NCBI GenBank assembly: GCA_033964015.1
Contig: CM066915.1
Coordinates: forward strand, 2,480,001 to 2,544,000
Direction: 5' to 3'
DNA length: 64,000 bases
Source: Scolanthus callimorphus
Taxonomy: Eukaryota; Cnidaria; Anthozoa; Actiniaria; Edwardsiidae
Both the position numbers and the translations under genes were made by a program. Each line of letters begins with the position of its first letter. Position 1 is the stretch's first letter. The notes below the pieces were generated by a model that was not told the DNA's origin, did no database searches, and worked only from the letters and a program-made list of their open reading frames with translations. Below are positions 13,301-28,300 of this stretch, piece by piece.

Positions 13301-16300
13301 CAAGGGATTCAAACGGCAAGACCATCTGTAAGTTTGTAAAATTTCTTGTTGTCTTAATTCACATGCTTGTATTTTGTTTTGCATGAGCAATATCATTCAG
13401 TGAATTTAGCAAACTGGTGATATTTTGCAAAACAATAGATTGAACAATTACTAAGGAATGATTTTTTGAGAACCTTGCAGGTTTGGGTATGAGGGTTGAA
13501 TGATTTTCAAGGTCATTTTCCAATTTTCATTAAAAAATGAAAACAGAAAAATAGTGAAATTTATATACAAGTATTACTACTGCAGCTCATGCAATATACA
13601 ACCATTTTGAGCGTATTAAAACCATTCAATGAAGCCAATATAAATATTTTTTTCAGGAACAAAACTATTATTTCAATGTCACAGTTTTTTTCCTCTTTTG
13701 TTGCATGTGTTTTGTTGTGCTGTTTCTGAACTTCTGACAGTTAGAAATTTGTTTGGTGTAAATATTTAATGTTGAAGTTTTTAAGATAAGAAAGGAACTG
13801 TGTTAGCTGAGACTAAACCCTGATAATTAAGTGTTAACTACAGGAGGTGTTGTTTTTACCCTGAAATCCTCTTGTCCAAAGGAAATCTGTCAAACAAATG
13901 ACAAACTTATGTGCTTATGAAGTCAGCCCCCAAGGTGAAAAATATCATGATACAAAAGCTGTTGAAAGCAGTTTTAAATTTTCATTTGTAACATAATAAA
14001 GATGCTGTCATTATAGTGATAAATAGAATTACAATGTACTGGTACATAGTATTTATCTTATCAGCGACCATGGGGCTAACTTTGTGACAAGTTTTCATAC
14101 ATTTTCTTGTATTCACTTCCAACATTTGTGAAACATTCTTTCTTATAGCCCTTACTTTATAACAAAGTATGCATTTAAGCTTACTAACTAAGTTAACTCT
14201 AAAATCCTGGCAGTGCCCCATTACCTTTCACAGTGCTTGCTCACGCAGTACCGGTAGTTTTTCCTTGACAGTCATAACACAGTACTTACGTTTGAATGTA
14301 TAGTCTTGAAATGGTTATGCTTTGTTTTTGTTAATTTAATTTTAGTCTATGACTAAGGTACTTTTCAAAAGTTTACTTTTAAGGTGTTTGAATCCTCTTT
14401 CTTTGCTAAAAGTGTAATCTCCAAGGAAAAGGGGGTATACAGGGATGCCATTCCTTGATCATCAGAAAACCTTAGAGATCTCAGGTGAAATACAAGGTTT
14501 GATTTTATAAACACTGCAGTGAAATAGCAAGTGGTCTCCAGTGTAAAAACTTGATATCTTCACACTTGCCTGTGCTCCATGCCTGATTTTTAAGTTTTAC
14601 TCAAATAAAATTAGAATTTGGTATTTCATTGATGTTTACATAATAAACAGAATGCTCACTCGTGAGATAAATTTTTAACACTCGCAGATCAAATGTGTAT
14701 CTCCGCGTGGCCATATAATATCCTCTTAAATGGAAAATTCCAAGAAGGAAAGTCAGTAGAAATACAGAAAATATCTAGAATTTGGACATTTTTTCCTGGG
14801 GAGTATGGTGAAAAATCTTGAGACTCCCAGTAAAACTGGTACACTTGGTATCCCTGGGAATGAGTCGTGAAAGTGTATGAAAGCCTCTGAAAACATGGCA
14901 GGGCTATATACAGTAAAATATGTTCTTGTTTCTGATAAACTGGTTACTTGTATTTACAGCAATGGTCACATGGTCACACATCGAGACAAAAAACCCTACG
15001 AGTGCAGCTATGCTGACTGTGATAAGAGCTATTGTGATATGCGATCCTTACGACGGCACTTAGAGAACCATCACACTACAAACCAGGCCAGTGGGGGAAG
15101 CGGCAATGGTAGTCGCACGGCAAGCCCTGCTCTTTCACACACTGAGAAGCCAACTGGAAATACAATCAGTGCTGTAACTGTTGTTCCTGCAGTTGGTCAT
15201 GCTGATACTGCAGGAAGCAGAGTAGTTCTCAAGCCAGGGAGAGGCCGACCACCCAAGGACAGAAGCAAACACGAGGGTGATGACTCTGGGAGCTCGACAC
15301 CTGGAAATTCAACAGAACCCACACAGGTGCGAGATCAAGCCACGTTGGTGAAATCTAGAGAGAGAAATAGCGATAGCTGCAGCTCAAGCGGTTCTGAGGA
15401 ACTTGTTATGCAACCTAAACAAAGTGCGTCTACAGAAGAGGACGCAAAGACACACACAGCCATTGATATGCTGAAGCTGGCAGCTGAAAGGGTACAAGAA
15501 CAGCGTGAGAAGCATGCTACAGTAGAAAGATTGCAACAGCAACCCTATATGGTATTTCCTGAGGGCATGTACCCCCAACAGTGGTATGCTGCTCAAGTTT
15601 ACCCTGGACAAGACCCAAGGTTTGGTATGTACCCATATCAACAGATGTTTGCGGCACAGATGTACAATGGGCAGCAGGGAGTTATTGTAGATGGACAGAA
15701 CTTCCAACGGCAGCAGCTGGCGAATCAGCTTTATGCCGAAGGGGAGGGGCAAAGTGAGCTTGCTAAGCAAAAAGCTGCAGCTCAAATGCAAACAAACCAT
15801 GTGCAGCCATCTCCTAGGCACGAGTATCCACCACAATCGCAGGATGTTAATGCTGCATTTTATAGATCTCAGGTGAACAATAATAATAATAACAGCAAGA
15901 CTGGATCTGGGACACCAACTAATGCTACTGCAATTGCTTTAGCAACTGCAAAAGACAGTGGGCAGCCCTTATACACAAGGGAGAGTTATTATGGCGTTAA
16001 CCCATCTGGAACGCTATGGCAACCGGTAAGTGATTGAAGTTATTCTTTTGTCCCTTTGCCAAATGGCATGCTTAGCCAGTGTGTTTGCCTACTACTCTTC
16101 CCAGTAGACCGTTACACCTCTCGATTTTTCAGCCCGCTGGCGGCAGTCTAAAATTGGTCGCGTGATCAACTTTTTTGTACCACGTTGTAATGGTTTTAAA
16201 TACCTTTATTTAGGAAAACCACTTATCTAAGCTTCTCTGACTCTTTACGCCTCAACTCTCTAGCTTGACTGACTTTTCAACCGATTTACATCGTCATTCT

Positions 16301-19300
16301 ACTACGTGTTTCCGCGCGCTCTAGTAAACTGTCTCTTGCTCGTGCATCTTACTATTATTGTCATTCCACTACACTGCCCCTCTCTCTCTAAATGGCAGTG
16401 AATTATAACGTCTCTTTTAACTGACTCTAATCTTGACTTAAATGTTCTGAAATTCTCAATGTTCAACTTTACTTTATGCTACAAAACTAACTCTTTTTCA
16501 AAACTTGAAAAACTTCACAATAAAACAAATATGTAACCATTATCTTCAAGTGTCCTAATACAACTTTAACACTTGTTAGCACTGTTCATACTAAGTCGCC
16601 TACCACGTGATGGGTTGCTTGTGTACCACCTGATCAACCGTTTTGGGCGTAGACTTCGTTGGAATGCAGAAAAACAATGAACTCTCAAAGTTTACGCCCA
16701 CAAACATTGATCATGTGGTACATCAGCAACTCATCACGTGGTACAAAAAAAGTGATGACGCGATCAATTTTAGACTGCCGCCGGCGGGCTGAAAAACCGA
16801 GAGGTGTAACGGTCTACTGGGAAGAGTAGTAGTAACCCCAAATGGGTCTCTCAGAATGCCCATTCAACCGTCAATTGGATACAGCTCAAGCAAAACTTCA
16901 GCAGTTTTTATTCAAGATGACTGATTTTTCATATATGAAAAATTGAGTTAATGTTGGGCCTTTAATAAAAACATGAACAAGTCTTGTAAAATCTCATTCT
17001 TGTACCCAGAGCTCCCCAGCTCGTCTGCTCACAGGGGAGGCTCTGGGGACATCCATTTGAGGACCGTCGCTGATTGGTTGATTTTGAGCATTGGAGCATG
17101 CACTGAAAGGTCTTTCTCTCAGCGGCTCTGTAATAAATCTCGTGCATGCGTCAGTGGCTGTCACCAGAGCCTCCCCCGTGAGGTTACGAGCCGGGGAGCT
17201 CTGGGTTCGAGAATGGTAAAATCCGAGCTATAAGCCCCCATTTGTAAACCTTATATCATGATTCTTAGGATTTCTGAAGATAAAGGTTGACATGGACCCT
17301 AAAATAGACCTGCCAATACCTACATACCTCACATTTGCAGGTCTCCTTGCCAAAAATTCTGATTTCCTCGCATAACCCAGGGCCAATGGAATTATGTGGA
17401 AAATTACCTCAAATTATGCAGGATTTGTCAGCAAATTATGCGAAAAAAAATGCGCTATTATGTGAGTTAATGTGGAGAGAGCCAAATTTTATGTGCTTCC
17501 ACATTTTAAATTTTTTTAAAGTTGGCAGGTCTACCCTAAAATAAAGACCTCTGACATTCAATAACCCAGTACTTTTATAATAATCACTTTGCAGAAGCCC
17601 TTTTGTTTTTATGATCACTCAATACAGTACTTGCTATTTGATACTCCAGAAGAGCTTCATGTGTTCTTCACAACTACCAATAGGTCAATTCTATAAAACT
17701 AGGCTGTGTTTGCCTGCATAAACAACATCAGTCAATAAACATAAACATAGTTTCTTTAAACCAGCATGAACCTAGAGCCTTTGTGGTCTATTAGTCAATC
17801 AGAGCAGCCTAAAAGCAATGGATCAATGTTAAAACAAAAGAAAAGGTGGGTGCAAAAGCCCCTGGTTGATGATGGGCCTTTAAACCGTAATTTCCAGTGA
17901 TTTACTCTCTTTTTTATGTAATCCTAACGTCTACTTTAGTCTGAAAGAAAACGAATCTGATATTATAGATTTTAATAGCTTTCTCTATCAAATTTCCAAG
18001 TTTGAAAGCAGTTGAGCCTGGTAGTAAAATCAAAAATGGCAATTAACACTCCAATTCCATCCGCTTGATAACACAAGAAAATACTTCATATTTATACTTA
18101 ATCTAGCAGCTGAAAAGTTGTCGAATAAAACTAGATGATTATTGTGCCCATTTCTTGTGAATTTGATAGCATTTGAGCTGCCTAAATTAACCTCAAAATA
18201 GTGACACTACCCTTTTAAAGTGTGATCGGCAGATTGTAGTCAAACTGGAATAAACATTTCTATCATATGAAAGTTGAAATGCTGTAGTAGGTAAAATATT
18301 CTTTCTGAAAAGAAGCTCTTCAGAAAGGCTTTTTTAAAACTAGCATTTGAATTATTTTTCCTTTTATTAATTCTCAACCAGTAACTACCAGTTTATAACA
18401 ATAATTTGATTAGAAAGACAAAAACTAGTTAGCTTTTGCAAAGTTGCTAGTTGTTATTAAACCTATTGGACCCCTTAACTCTGTTAGACCTTAATGGAAA
18501 AACTTCAACAGTGAAGCTTGTGTAATGACAACTAATTTTGGTTGACTTTTGGTGTTATTTGTTACCTTCTTTTTACCATCATTTACCCCTTTTATGACAA
18601 TTTGACTTTTGTGGAATATAAATTAATTTGAATGAATGATATTAAGAAATTTTAATATGTATGTGTCTCATTATAGAGTATCAGATGCTTTTTTGATTCA
18701 TTTTCCTTCAGAGTAAAACCTTTATCAAAAAGATATCAAGTATCTGAATTTCCAACACATTTAGAGCTTCTCCTGTCTTAGTGAATTTTTGTTATTTGAG
18801 ATCTTTTATCCCTTCATTTGAACTCAAAATTATGACCCAAACAATCCACGATTTTACACTAAATTTTTCCCTGACATGGCAGATTTTCTTGGCAATACAT
18901 TTCCTATTCCTCTTTCTTTCTTTCTAGATATTTTCCCCTTAAAAGAACTAATATTTGAATAAGAAATCTATTTTAAACTTATTAATATTCATAACCCATT
19001 GTTTAGAAACCCAGGCAGCTGTGTCTTTGGTTATCTCATGCCTTACAATTCACCTGTTTGTTGAACTTATCCTCGTCTATGATTGGTTAGCTCATGACAA
19101 CCTTGGCCTTTGATTGGCTACTCCTAGACTTTGTGGTGAAATACTGCTCTTGTGAATTTGCATTTTTCCCCAAACTGACCTGAAAATTATTCTATTTTCA
19201 TCCTTTTATGACCAGAAGGTCATGTGACCAGATTCCCTTCCTAGTTCCAATGTTGATCTATACTACCTTAGCTTTTACAGTTACATTCAAGCAAAAAAGC

Positions 19301-22300
19301 AGTAATTCTTCAAGAAAAAACATATAATTTCCCTGCTACTAATGGATTCGCCTCCTCAAAGTTCTCTTGCTTCAATACTACATTTAAGGCAACATTTTAT
19401 GCTAAACACATCAAGCTTGGAGACAGGAGTATATGATGGTCAAGGTACGGGTGGATATTGCACCTCCCTAGCTAGTTTGATTATTTTAGCTCTATATATA
19501 CCTCTAAATACTGCTACAAATATCCAAAATTGTTTTCTACTTAGCAGAGCACTGCAAACTCTCTCCAGAGAAGCCTTGTATTTGCATTAAGCTACATGAA
19601 AATACATGTTATTTGGTATTTTAGTTTCTTTTTCTCTTTTGCACAAGGTTGCTTAGATGTGCTCTTTTGATCTTTCATCAGTACAAGTTCAAACAAAACA
19701 CTGAATATTTCTGTTTTATCTGGATCAGTATTTATATCTTTCTAAATATATTTACTACAGAGAAGTCTTCCATTTTGGCATTACATTTTCTTGTGTATCA
19801 ATTTCTGTATTCCTGAACTTTTCAATGAAGCCATTATTTCATTTTTATCATGTTAAATATAGCCTTACATTTACATGCATGTAATATTGTTTGTAGTTTT
19901 TTTATTCATTGCTTTGTATATCAAGCTCTGTTTCAATATACACCTATATTGATGTAGACTTTTTATCTAGTATTTTGGGAGCTTGTGGTGAGAAGTGTGT
20001 TGATTATAAAAACTAAATGCATTTGAATTTAGAATTTTTCCCTAACATTGAATAATCACTGGATTACATTCTATATGTTTTAGCAGTAAATTGTGCATTT
20101 AAAAAATCATATGCAGTAGTCTAGAATTCCTGCAAGTGAAAACAAGCTTGTTTTAAAGTTATCTTTGTGTTCTATCTTGACAGGAATTAGCCACTACTTC
20201 AAATGAAACTGGAGAAGAAATTTTAATTTGCATTGATTTCATTTAAACAAATTTCTATTTTTTTTTCTGTTGTGAAAGCTAGCGTTCCAATTCTTTGTAT
20301 ATTTGCTTAGCTTATAAAAATACTCTCTTGCAAATAAATAAGATGGGAATAGAAAATGTGTTTTGCTTTGTGCTAGTGATTTAAAAAATGACTTACAACT
20401 TACTATGTTACATCACCTTTTTGGCTTTGTCGACAGAAACTGAAGGGAAACAAATTAGTTCACTTTCGCATACACATTATTTTTTGAGATTTAAAATTAT
20501 TTGGAAACCCAATAGAATGCATATTATGTCTAATAATGGTTTATTTGATAAAATAAGTCGCTATAAATTCATGTGTGTCTTGTGAAACTGTTCTGCAAGG
20601 GCTAGTTTTGATATACAAACTTTCCTGACCTCCATTTTATACCAAAGAGAGATGATAGCTTGAGTTCGAGGCTGTTTGCTCTGATATTATATGTTTGCCC
20701 TCAAATTACCATAGATTTTTTAAAGCCTCATCTATGCTGTAGAATTCTACCTTTTGGATTCGGCGCAGCAAAATATTGACGCTTGAAACAGCACTCATCA
20801 CGGTTCGTATGGCTCCTTGAAAACCTGGAAAGTCCTGGAATTTTATTGTACTCCTGGAAAGTCCATGAATCTCCTGGAATTTCGAACAAAGTCCCGGAAA
20901 ACTCCTGGAAAAATGAAACGCATTTCATCATAGTTACTAACACTATGATTTCATCATTCACAAAATCAAGAAAAATGTAATCAATCTAAAAATCTTTTTC
21001 AAGCTTGAAACGTTATCGAAAAGGACTGACAAGGCTGTGAAAATTATCCTGGAAAACCCCTGGAAAAATACCGAAACAGCTCCTTAAAACTCCTGGATTT
21101 TTTCCAATTTCTGAGCCTACGAACTCTGCCTCATATTATTGACATGTTTGTTTAGTTGTTTGTTTGTTTGTTTGTTGTAGGTTCGTTATGATGAAGGAGC
21201 ACATAAACAAGGACCAACAGACGGTATCTCCATGGGCAACGTGAAATCCACTTATAACCATGTCCGATCTCCGGACAGCAGCACTTCAAGTGATACAGAG
21301 GAGAAATTTCCCAGAGGTGTACATTTCGCAGCAGGAGTAGAAAGATTTGATATTCCAGGAAGAAAATCTGGAATGGCGCCGGAAGGGCATACGAGAACTG
21401 ATATGAATAACTATGGCAATATAGAAGCAGGATCTCCAATGGAGGATCGTAAAATACATCATGACAATAATAAGAACAGTTCTGTGTTCAGAAATCCAGG
21501 AGAAGTTGTCACGGCTAGGAGGAAACGGCCAAAGCCCGAACCTTTAAAGATACCACCCTCAGTTAGCACAGCGTTTCATCATAATCTACCCCTGTCGCCG
21601 CATGGGAAGCGCCCTGTATCTCCACCGTACACCCCGCCTCCTATGCTGAGCCCTCGCAGCATATTCAGTCATGTAAACGCTGCTGGGAATCTGACGCCAC
21701 GATCGGGGCTCCGCCGATGCCTATGACACCGAGTCGACTGTTATTGAGCAGTCGAAGTTGTAGAAGTAAGTTCCAACTGAGTAATGGTTGATTTTATTTT
21801 TAACGCTAAGGTTTTTGTCGGGTCGACTTTCTTTTGAGCCGTGACCTATTTGATTTGTCCAACAGAAAATCGGCCGGACACGAAAAAATCTGTTGCTATA
21901 CCACATATTTTTCAGTGTCGGACCAACATCGAATGTGACTGAGTGAATCTTTTTGTCGAATTTGTTGTGGCGATTTTACTCACGAACATGCCGCATTTCG
22001 AAAACGTGCTAGTGTAAATGAGATGCCGATTCGACACGATTTTTGTCGTGCGATGTCGTATTAGTTTCAAACGTGACATTTTACGATATCGTATCTCATT
22101 TGCATCTCGTTTATACTGGCGATTTTTAATTGAAACTCGCGTGTCAAAAATTGCCTTGACAAATGCGACAAAAATTGCAAGTATAAACTGACTTTAAAAA
22201 ACCTAAAGGGTAAGGCGCTTCGAAAATTTCAAGGACTTTTGATAAAGAATTGTTAAGAAGTAAGCAATCCCTTCTTTAGAAGGTTTTACACTGAACTAAC

Positions 22301-25300
22301 TAAAGTATACCTTACTGATTCACAGGCAGTGTAGACGGAGATGATGAGCTATCCTTCCCAGAACCGTGAGTATCAACAGTATGACAGTTTCCTAGTCATA
22401 AAAGCAATCCCCAAAAGGAAGCATTTCGCTCACATTTGAACGCTGCCCTGTCGTCATAGAAACGTCGCACAGGAACAAGTGATACAAATGTGTCAATATC
22501 ATTTATAGATATTATATATAAAAGATGAGAAAAAAAAAACAGCGACGTCTCCGGATCCTTAAGGACGCTGGTCTCTCCGAAGATAAGTAGAATAATAAAA
22601 AGAAAGAGAGACCAAGGCCTTGAAGAAGGACTGAATAAAGAGTCCGAAACGTTGGCAATTTAACTCCGTTAGTCTCTCTTTCTTTTTATTATTCTATCAT
22701 TTATAGATGTAACGTATCCTCAAGTTTGCAGACTTCAGGGCTAAATCTCGATGTTTTAACTCAATTCTTGACGAGTGGTTTTTCATTTCGGCCCATAGGG
22801 AAGCCCTTTAGCAACAAGTCTAGTGTCGCCCAGTTCTGATTGGTTGACGGGAAAGCAATTAGCTCGAAGTCAACATTTCTCTCGTTTCTGATTGGATAAA
22901 TGCACTGAACACTAGACGCCCCTGATCTCGTTCTCGTCTAGATGTAACATGATAACTTGCCGTATAATCTTACCATTCCCATTTTTTTCATATTCTAGAA
23001 AAATCAATGTTGGACCTCAATTCCAAGCTGTCATACCTGACGTCGTTGGTAAGAAATGCTCTTTAAATACATCTTGTAGAGCATTTTTAACTCCTGAATT
23101 TGTGAAGCATAGAAACAAGTTAATGTGATGGGGTGCGATGTGTCGCTCACTCACTCACTCCTGCGTAACTCGGGAAAATCATTTCCACTGAAGAGAACGC
23201 TTCTTCAATCCGGGCCATAGATGCGCAACTAAACTTGGACAAAGTTGTTCATGGGCCAAGGGGCGTTCAACAAGATGGTAATGCAATGATACATCATCAA
23301 TGACGCCACGACAACTATACAAATTAATTTAACAAGAAAACACTCTCAGACAAACAAGCTTGCCTAACTAGCATTGTGCAACAATGTGGTCACTTTTGAC
23401 CAGTGGATTAACTGCAACTTTAATTTTGAATGTTTGGAATGATTGAACTCATATTATGATTTTTTTCTTCCCAAAGCGCCCAAAGAACAGGCCAAGCATG
23501 ACGTCCACAAAGCAACGTTATGTTGGTACCCAATGGAAGAGAGAAAGAAGGGCAAAAGAGAAGAAAGTGAGTAGAGATCTAAGTAGCAACTTTCCTTAGT
23601 GAAGACAATGCAGTTAATTGCCTCTATTAGCCAGATTGGAGAATTCAGTGTCAGGTCATTGGAATGGTAATTCTTGCAATTCTCAGCAGCGGTTACTTGA
23701 AAATGTGTTGAGATTGTTGTGAGAAATTCTGTGTTGATCATTTCTGATTTGCTTTAGTTGAATCATTCCTGGACATGGCATGTTCCGTAGCGGTTGTCGG
23801 CGGGAGCTCAAACAAAGAATACGCTCTTCACATACTACACAGAGCAAGAGGAAACATGAAGGTAAACCGAATTTTCTTGGAATGTTTTCATGGAGTGTTC
23901 TCTTGGGATGTTTCTTTTTGAATGTTTTCATAGAATGTATTTTTGCAGTGTTTTCATGGAATGTTCCCCTCGAATGTTTTCACGGAATGTTTTCTTGCGA
24001 TGTTTTCATGGAGTGTATTCTTTGAATGTTTTCATGGAATGTTTTCTTGGAGTGTTTTCTTGGAATGACCTTTTCTCGGAACCTCGTCAATGAACCTTGT
24101 TTATGCGTTTACCCCAGCCAGCGTTTTTGTATGCTGTTTGAGAACTCAGCAATAGCAGAATACAGAGCCTTTTTGAGAACCAGCATCGCTGGTCTAGCAA
24201 GTCTTTATCGCTTGTTTCCAACCAAAGCTTCTCTCTACGTCATTTTGCTTCCTATTTTGCTTGCACATACCGCTACAATATTTTATAATTTCCCTGACAT
24301 TTTTTTACCTTTTTATTTCACCAGGAAGCTGTTAAGCTACTTCTGAGCAAGAAAAATATCACGCAATCCGGCGACCCAATGCATAATTACCGTTATGAAG
24401 GTATGAAAAAGCTATCAAAATGCTTTTTGCGTTAGTTTATGCATTAACAGCAAACGTGATGCACTATCTGTCAGTTAAGGAGTTGTGCATGAATGGCAGG
24501 AAAGGCTGCGGATAATTTTAACTTTCAGAGGAGAGCGCTCAAGTGGTCTATCATCTTGCAAAGTTCCAAGGAACCTCAAGCATATGCTGGCGCGTTTAGA
24601 AAAAAACACTATATGTTTCGGTTATAATTTGGCCAGGCAGAGTTGTCGTTACTGCCACAGCTATTCTGGTATAGTTATTATAACATGTTTGTTATTTTCC
24701 GCAGGTTCAGTAAAGTGGCTAGCCCGGGAAAGACAAACCTTCCGAAATTCCTTTCGAACAAAGGGAAAAGTCTTCCACGACCTTAGGAAAGAGGTACGTG
24801 CATATTTATCTCGTAAAAATCACCCCTATACGTTTTATTCAGAATAAGTGTAATCACTTTGCGATTGGTTTCACTACAGTCATAGACAAATTCAACAACT
24901 GACCAACCCAGGGGGAGAAGGAAGAAGTAAGCATTCTGATTGGCTGGCTTAACAAAGACTCGAGACCTTTACCAATAGGAATGCGTAGAAAAACGTCCGG
25001 CACTCATTTTGAATCTGCTCTATGAAAATTGTTCTAACCGACCTATCTATATTTTACAACACTAGATCGGGGATTCCAAAACTGTCAGCGATTGTGTCGA
25101 GTTCTACTACCTCTGGAAGGCGAACCATCCCGAAGCTGTTCGTGGCCGCACTCGGTACATCGATTCCGACTCGGAGGATGATTACGAAGACGATACCGGA
25201 AGTGAAACCAACAGCAACCCGTCGCTGTTTGAGTGTGACTTCCCACAATGCAATGCTGTAAGTACAACAAACGTCTTTGCGCGTTGGAGAGCCCGTTTCA

Positions 25301-28300
25301 GCTACTCCTTTGATATTGTTTTCATTCGCTATTAGAAGACGAAATACGTGTAGAAATCTCCAAATAAATCTACAAACAAAGTTACACACTTGATTTACCG
25401 AACTCAATCTAAAATATCGCACGACATTCCCTTAATCAGCCGATGGAAATGGATGCTTTCTCCGACTCGGCCTATGTTGCTAGGGTGACGAAATGGCGGC
25501 TGACACAGGCTCTTTGATATAATCATATCTTTAGTAGAGGAAAAGCGTCAGCAGTAAACAACTATCGTCTTTAAAACAGTGATGGTGTTTTGTTCGGGTG
25601 AACCACAGGCTTCCCAGGCTGCTGATTTGTGTGAAGGATTTCGTTAAAAATACTGTAAAGAATGGGTAGAAATTTCACCAGAAAAGTGCGAAAAAAATTT
25701 GGATCCCATAACTTGAATAAAGAATTGTTCTACAATGATACCTACTGCTTCTTTATCTAATATGTGCAAGAAGTTCGAGGATTTGAGCCACTTTTTTACA
25801 GTTCTCTCGCTCCCATTCAATACACTTTTTATTGTACTTTCCTCGTGATTTACCAACCCATACTTATTCTTTATTAATCAGTTGCCTGTGGTTGGTAGCC
25901 TGTGGTAAGAGCTGGCATTTTTGATCAACAACTGGTGCTGGAGGCATGACTTGGCGCGAAGCTAATGACGTGTGAAAAATGACGAGTCATGCAGTCACTA
26001 TTCTGTTCACCATTTAATGGCCCTATTGTATGCTGTCAGGGGCGTATTTGCTCTTTAAGTCAAGGAAGCATGGGCTTACAAATGTTTCGCCGGGTATTGA
26101 AATTATCCGTGTAATTGTTTAATTTTTCTAAAGCTGAATGTACGCTATTCTCTATGTTGTAGATCTAGCTCACGATAGCCATTGTCACTAAATGGCTTTT
26201 CAGGTTGAGTCACAAACCAATCAGAGATAAGGGAAGCCATTTAACAGCACAAACAATGAGACAGTACAACGGCATCTCAAACTTTTTTGGCTCCATTCGA
26301 CAAAAAAAAGAAAATAAATGGGAGTAGTTTATTTATTTGCTTAGGCCCGTTTCAAACGTAGTTTGTTTTCGGCGCCGAATCCAGAGCAATAGATTTTCCT
26401 GGTATATACGGTATCTATTGGAATTAAATAACTAGGTTATTGTCATTTTAGCTCTGAGGTGGCTATACAAGAACAAAAGGCCTGCTTACAAGAACAAAAG
26501 GCCTGATATGCCAATGGTTGTGGTCAACCCACTTTCTTTTCAATACAAAATGCACTAATTAACTAAGACCCCTTATTTATAACTTTAAATATCCATTGAT
26601 CTTTTTGTGATTAGCGCCTAAGTAACGCTGGCAGTTTTGTTGTTGCTGTTGTCTTGTACCACAAGCAACTCAGCAAAACGTTTAGCAGGCTATTTACAGG
26701 TATTTTGTTTCGGTTAAACGCTCTAGTAACTCTAGGTTTCCGCTAAGAAATAGACAGTTAAATTTAAACACGAGACGAGGTGGAAGTGTCGGGAAGTCTT
26801 TGTTTACTGTTTTTCCTTGAGGCTTGCACGCAAGCGGGAAGCTTTCTATCTGTTTCGTCGCGATTCAAAAACATGTTTACCCGCGTTTGTTTTTACCGTC
26901 AACATTTTTTAGCCCAAATGCCATTTAACAATACCTCGCGGGTGGCCTCGTCGCCTCTCTTTTTGTTTTCTACAATGAAAATTCCCGGCTCGGAAATGAA
27001 TAAATTGTCCATTTTCCATGAATTCATGAATGAAGTAAATTGTAACAACAATTATTTCAGACACTACTGTCGGATTTTTTGCAAACCTTTATTGCAAATC
27101 GGGCATTTCCTCTTGCCACGTAACTTATTGTTTATATCTGAATTTAGCAGAAAACCCACTCGCATACTATCACGAATCCTGCAATCCGATTGGCTCCGCT
27201 ACTCACTACCTATCACGTAATAGATAGTGAGTAGCGAAAAAGCTACCATAAAACTCTCCAAAACCATTAAAATCTTGTCAACAAGGTAGTTTGCTAGTGG
27301 GTTTCTTGTTTTCTACGAGTCAAATAGTCATTTCGGCACTACACACCTCATTACCTATCTCATAGCCAAAAGTCGTTAACTTGCGTAGATATTTACCGGT
27401 ATGTTATTATAATATTCAAAATACCACGTGTCACCCTTGTCATAAAAGACCTTTTTTCAAAGTAATGGCCTAAATTTTAAACGACTTGTATTAGAAAAAC
27501 AATGCCAGTGCCAAAAAGAGTATCTTCCCTAACGCGCAAGGTTTAATTTCAGCTGCCAAATCGACAGAGAAAACGTAAATTGAAAACTTAAATTTTACTG
27601 ACGCAATATCCCCCAGCTATACAAACGTCTGTTGTGTTTCAATTTTAAACTTTCGTTTTCTCCTCCGGTATGGCAGCTGGCAAAATGAAACCTTCCACGT
27701 TGTCTAGAGTGAAGGTGCTCTATCTGGATCCACTTAGTTTGATTTTAAATAGATTTAAATTCATGGCGGTCGTTTTGGAGAGAACATCATTTTAATCATC
27801 AAGTCTTAATTTCGATGGCATAAAAATGCCGGCGACGCAGAGCATTATGACTTGAACAGCTTGAGCTGGCTCCTTATGTATTCAATTATCTCCCGTTCAA
27901 TATTTCTGATTTCCCATGTTTTGTTTTTTCCTCAGAAATTTGTCTCCCGCCAAGCATTGAACGGACATATCAGAGTCCATGGCGGCAGGTTGGTGCCGAT
28001 TTCTTTTACTTTAGGAGTTTTATTTCTTCGTACTTTATTCCGTTTATTATGTAATTCAGCCGTTGCTGCAAAGTATGGAAATAAACGATTATTATTTAAC
28101 AATTATTCCTCGAGCCTGATTGGGCGGCTCTGATTCGGCCGAATGGGCTATTTACTCAGAGGCCATGAGGGCGAGAGGAATAATTGTTTAGTCAAATCAC
28201 ACTAGTAGGTCAATTTGTACTGCCAAAAACGTTTACTGAAAACGTTCTGGACATTTGCCATTTTCTGGCTTTCAGATCCTACACTTTTCGCTACTAGTAG

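Noticed and set aside
15384..15836. 150-codon minus-strand ORF
   Set aside because: Shadow of exon 3 of the ZNF541/TRERF1-like gene; its sequence is dictated by the Q-rich sense frame.
21661..21700. Alternative donor inside exon 4 (CAT|GTAAAC) to avoid the frameshift
   Set aside because: It would leave phase 0, while exon 5 needs phase 1, so it does not rescue the frame.
26780..27220. 146-codon ORF in intron 11
   Set aside because: Lies wholly within an intron; the translation shows no family resemblance and ends at a hairpin repeat.
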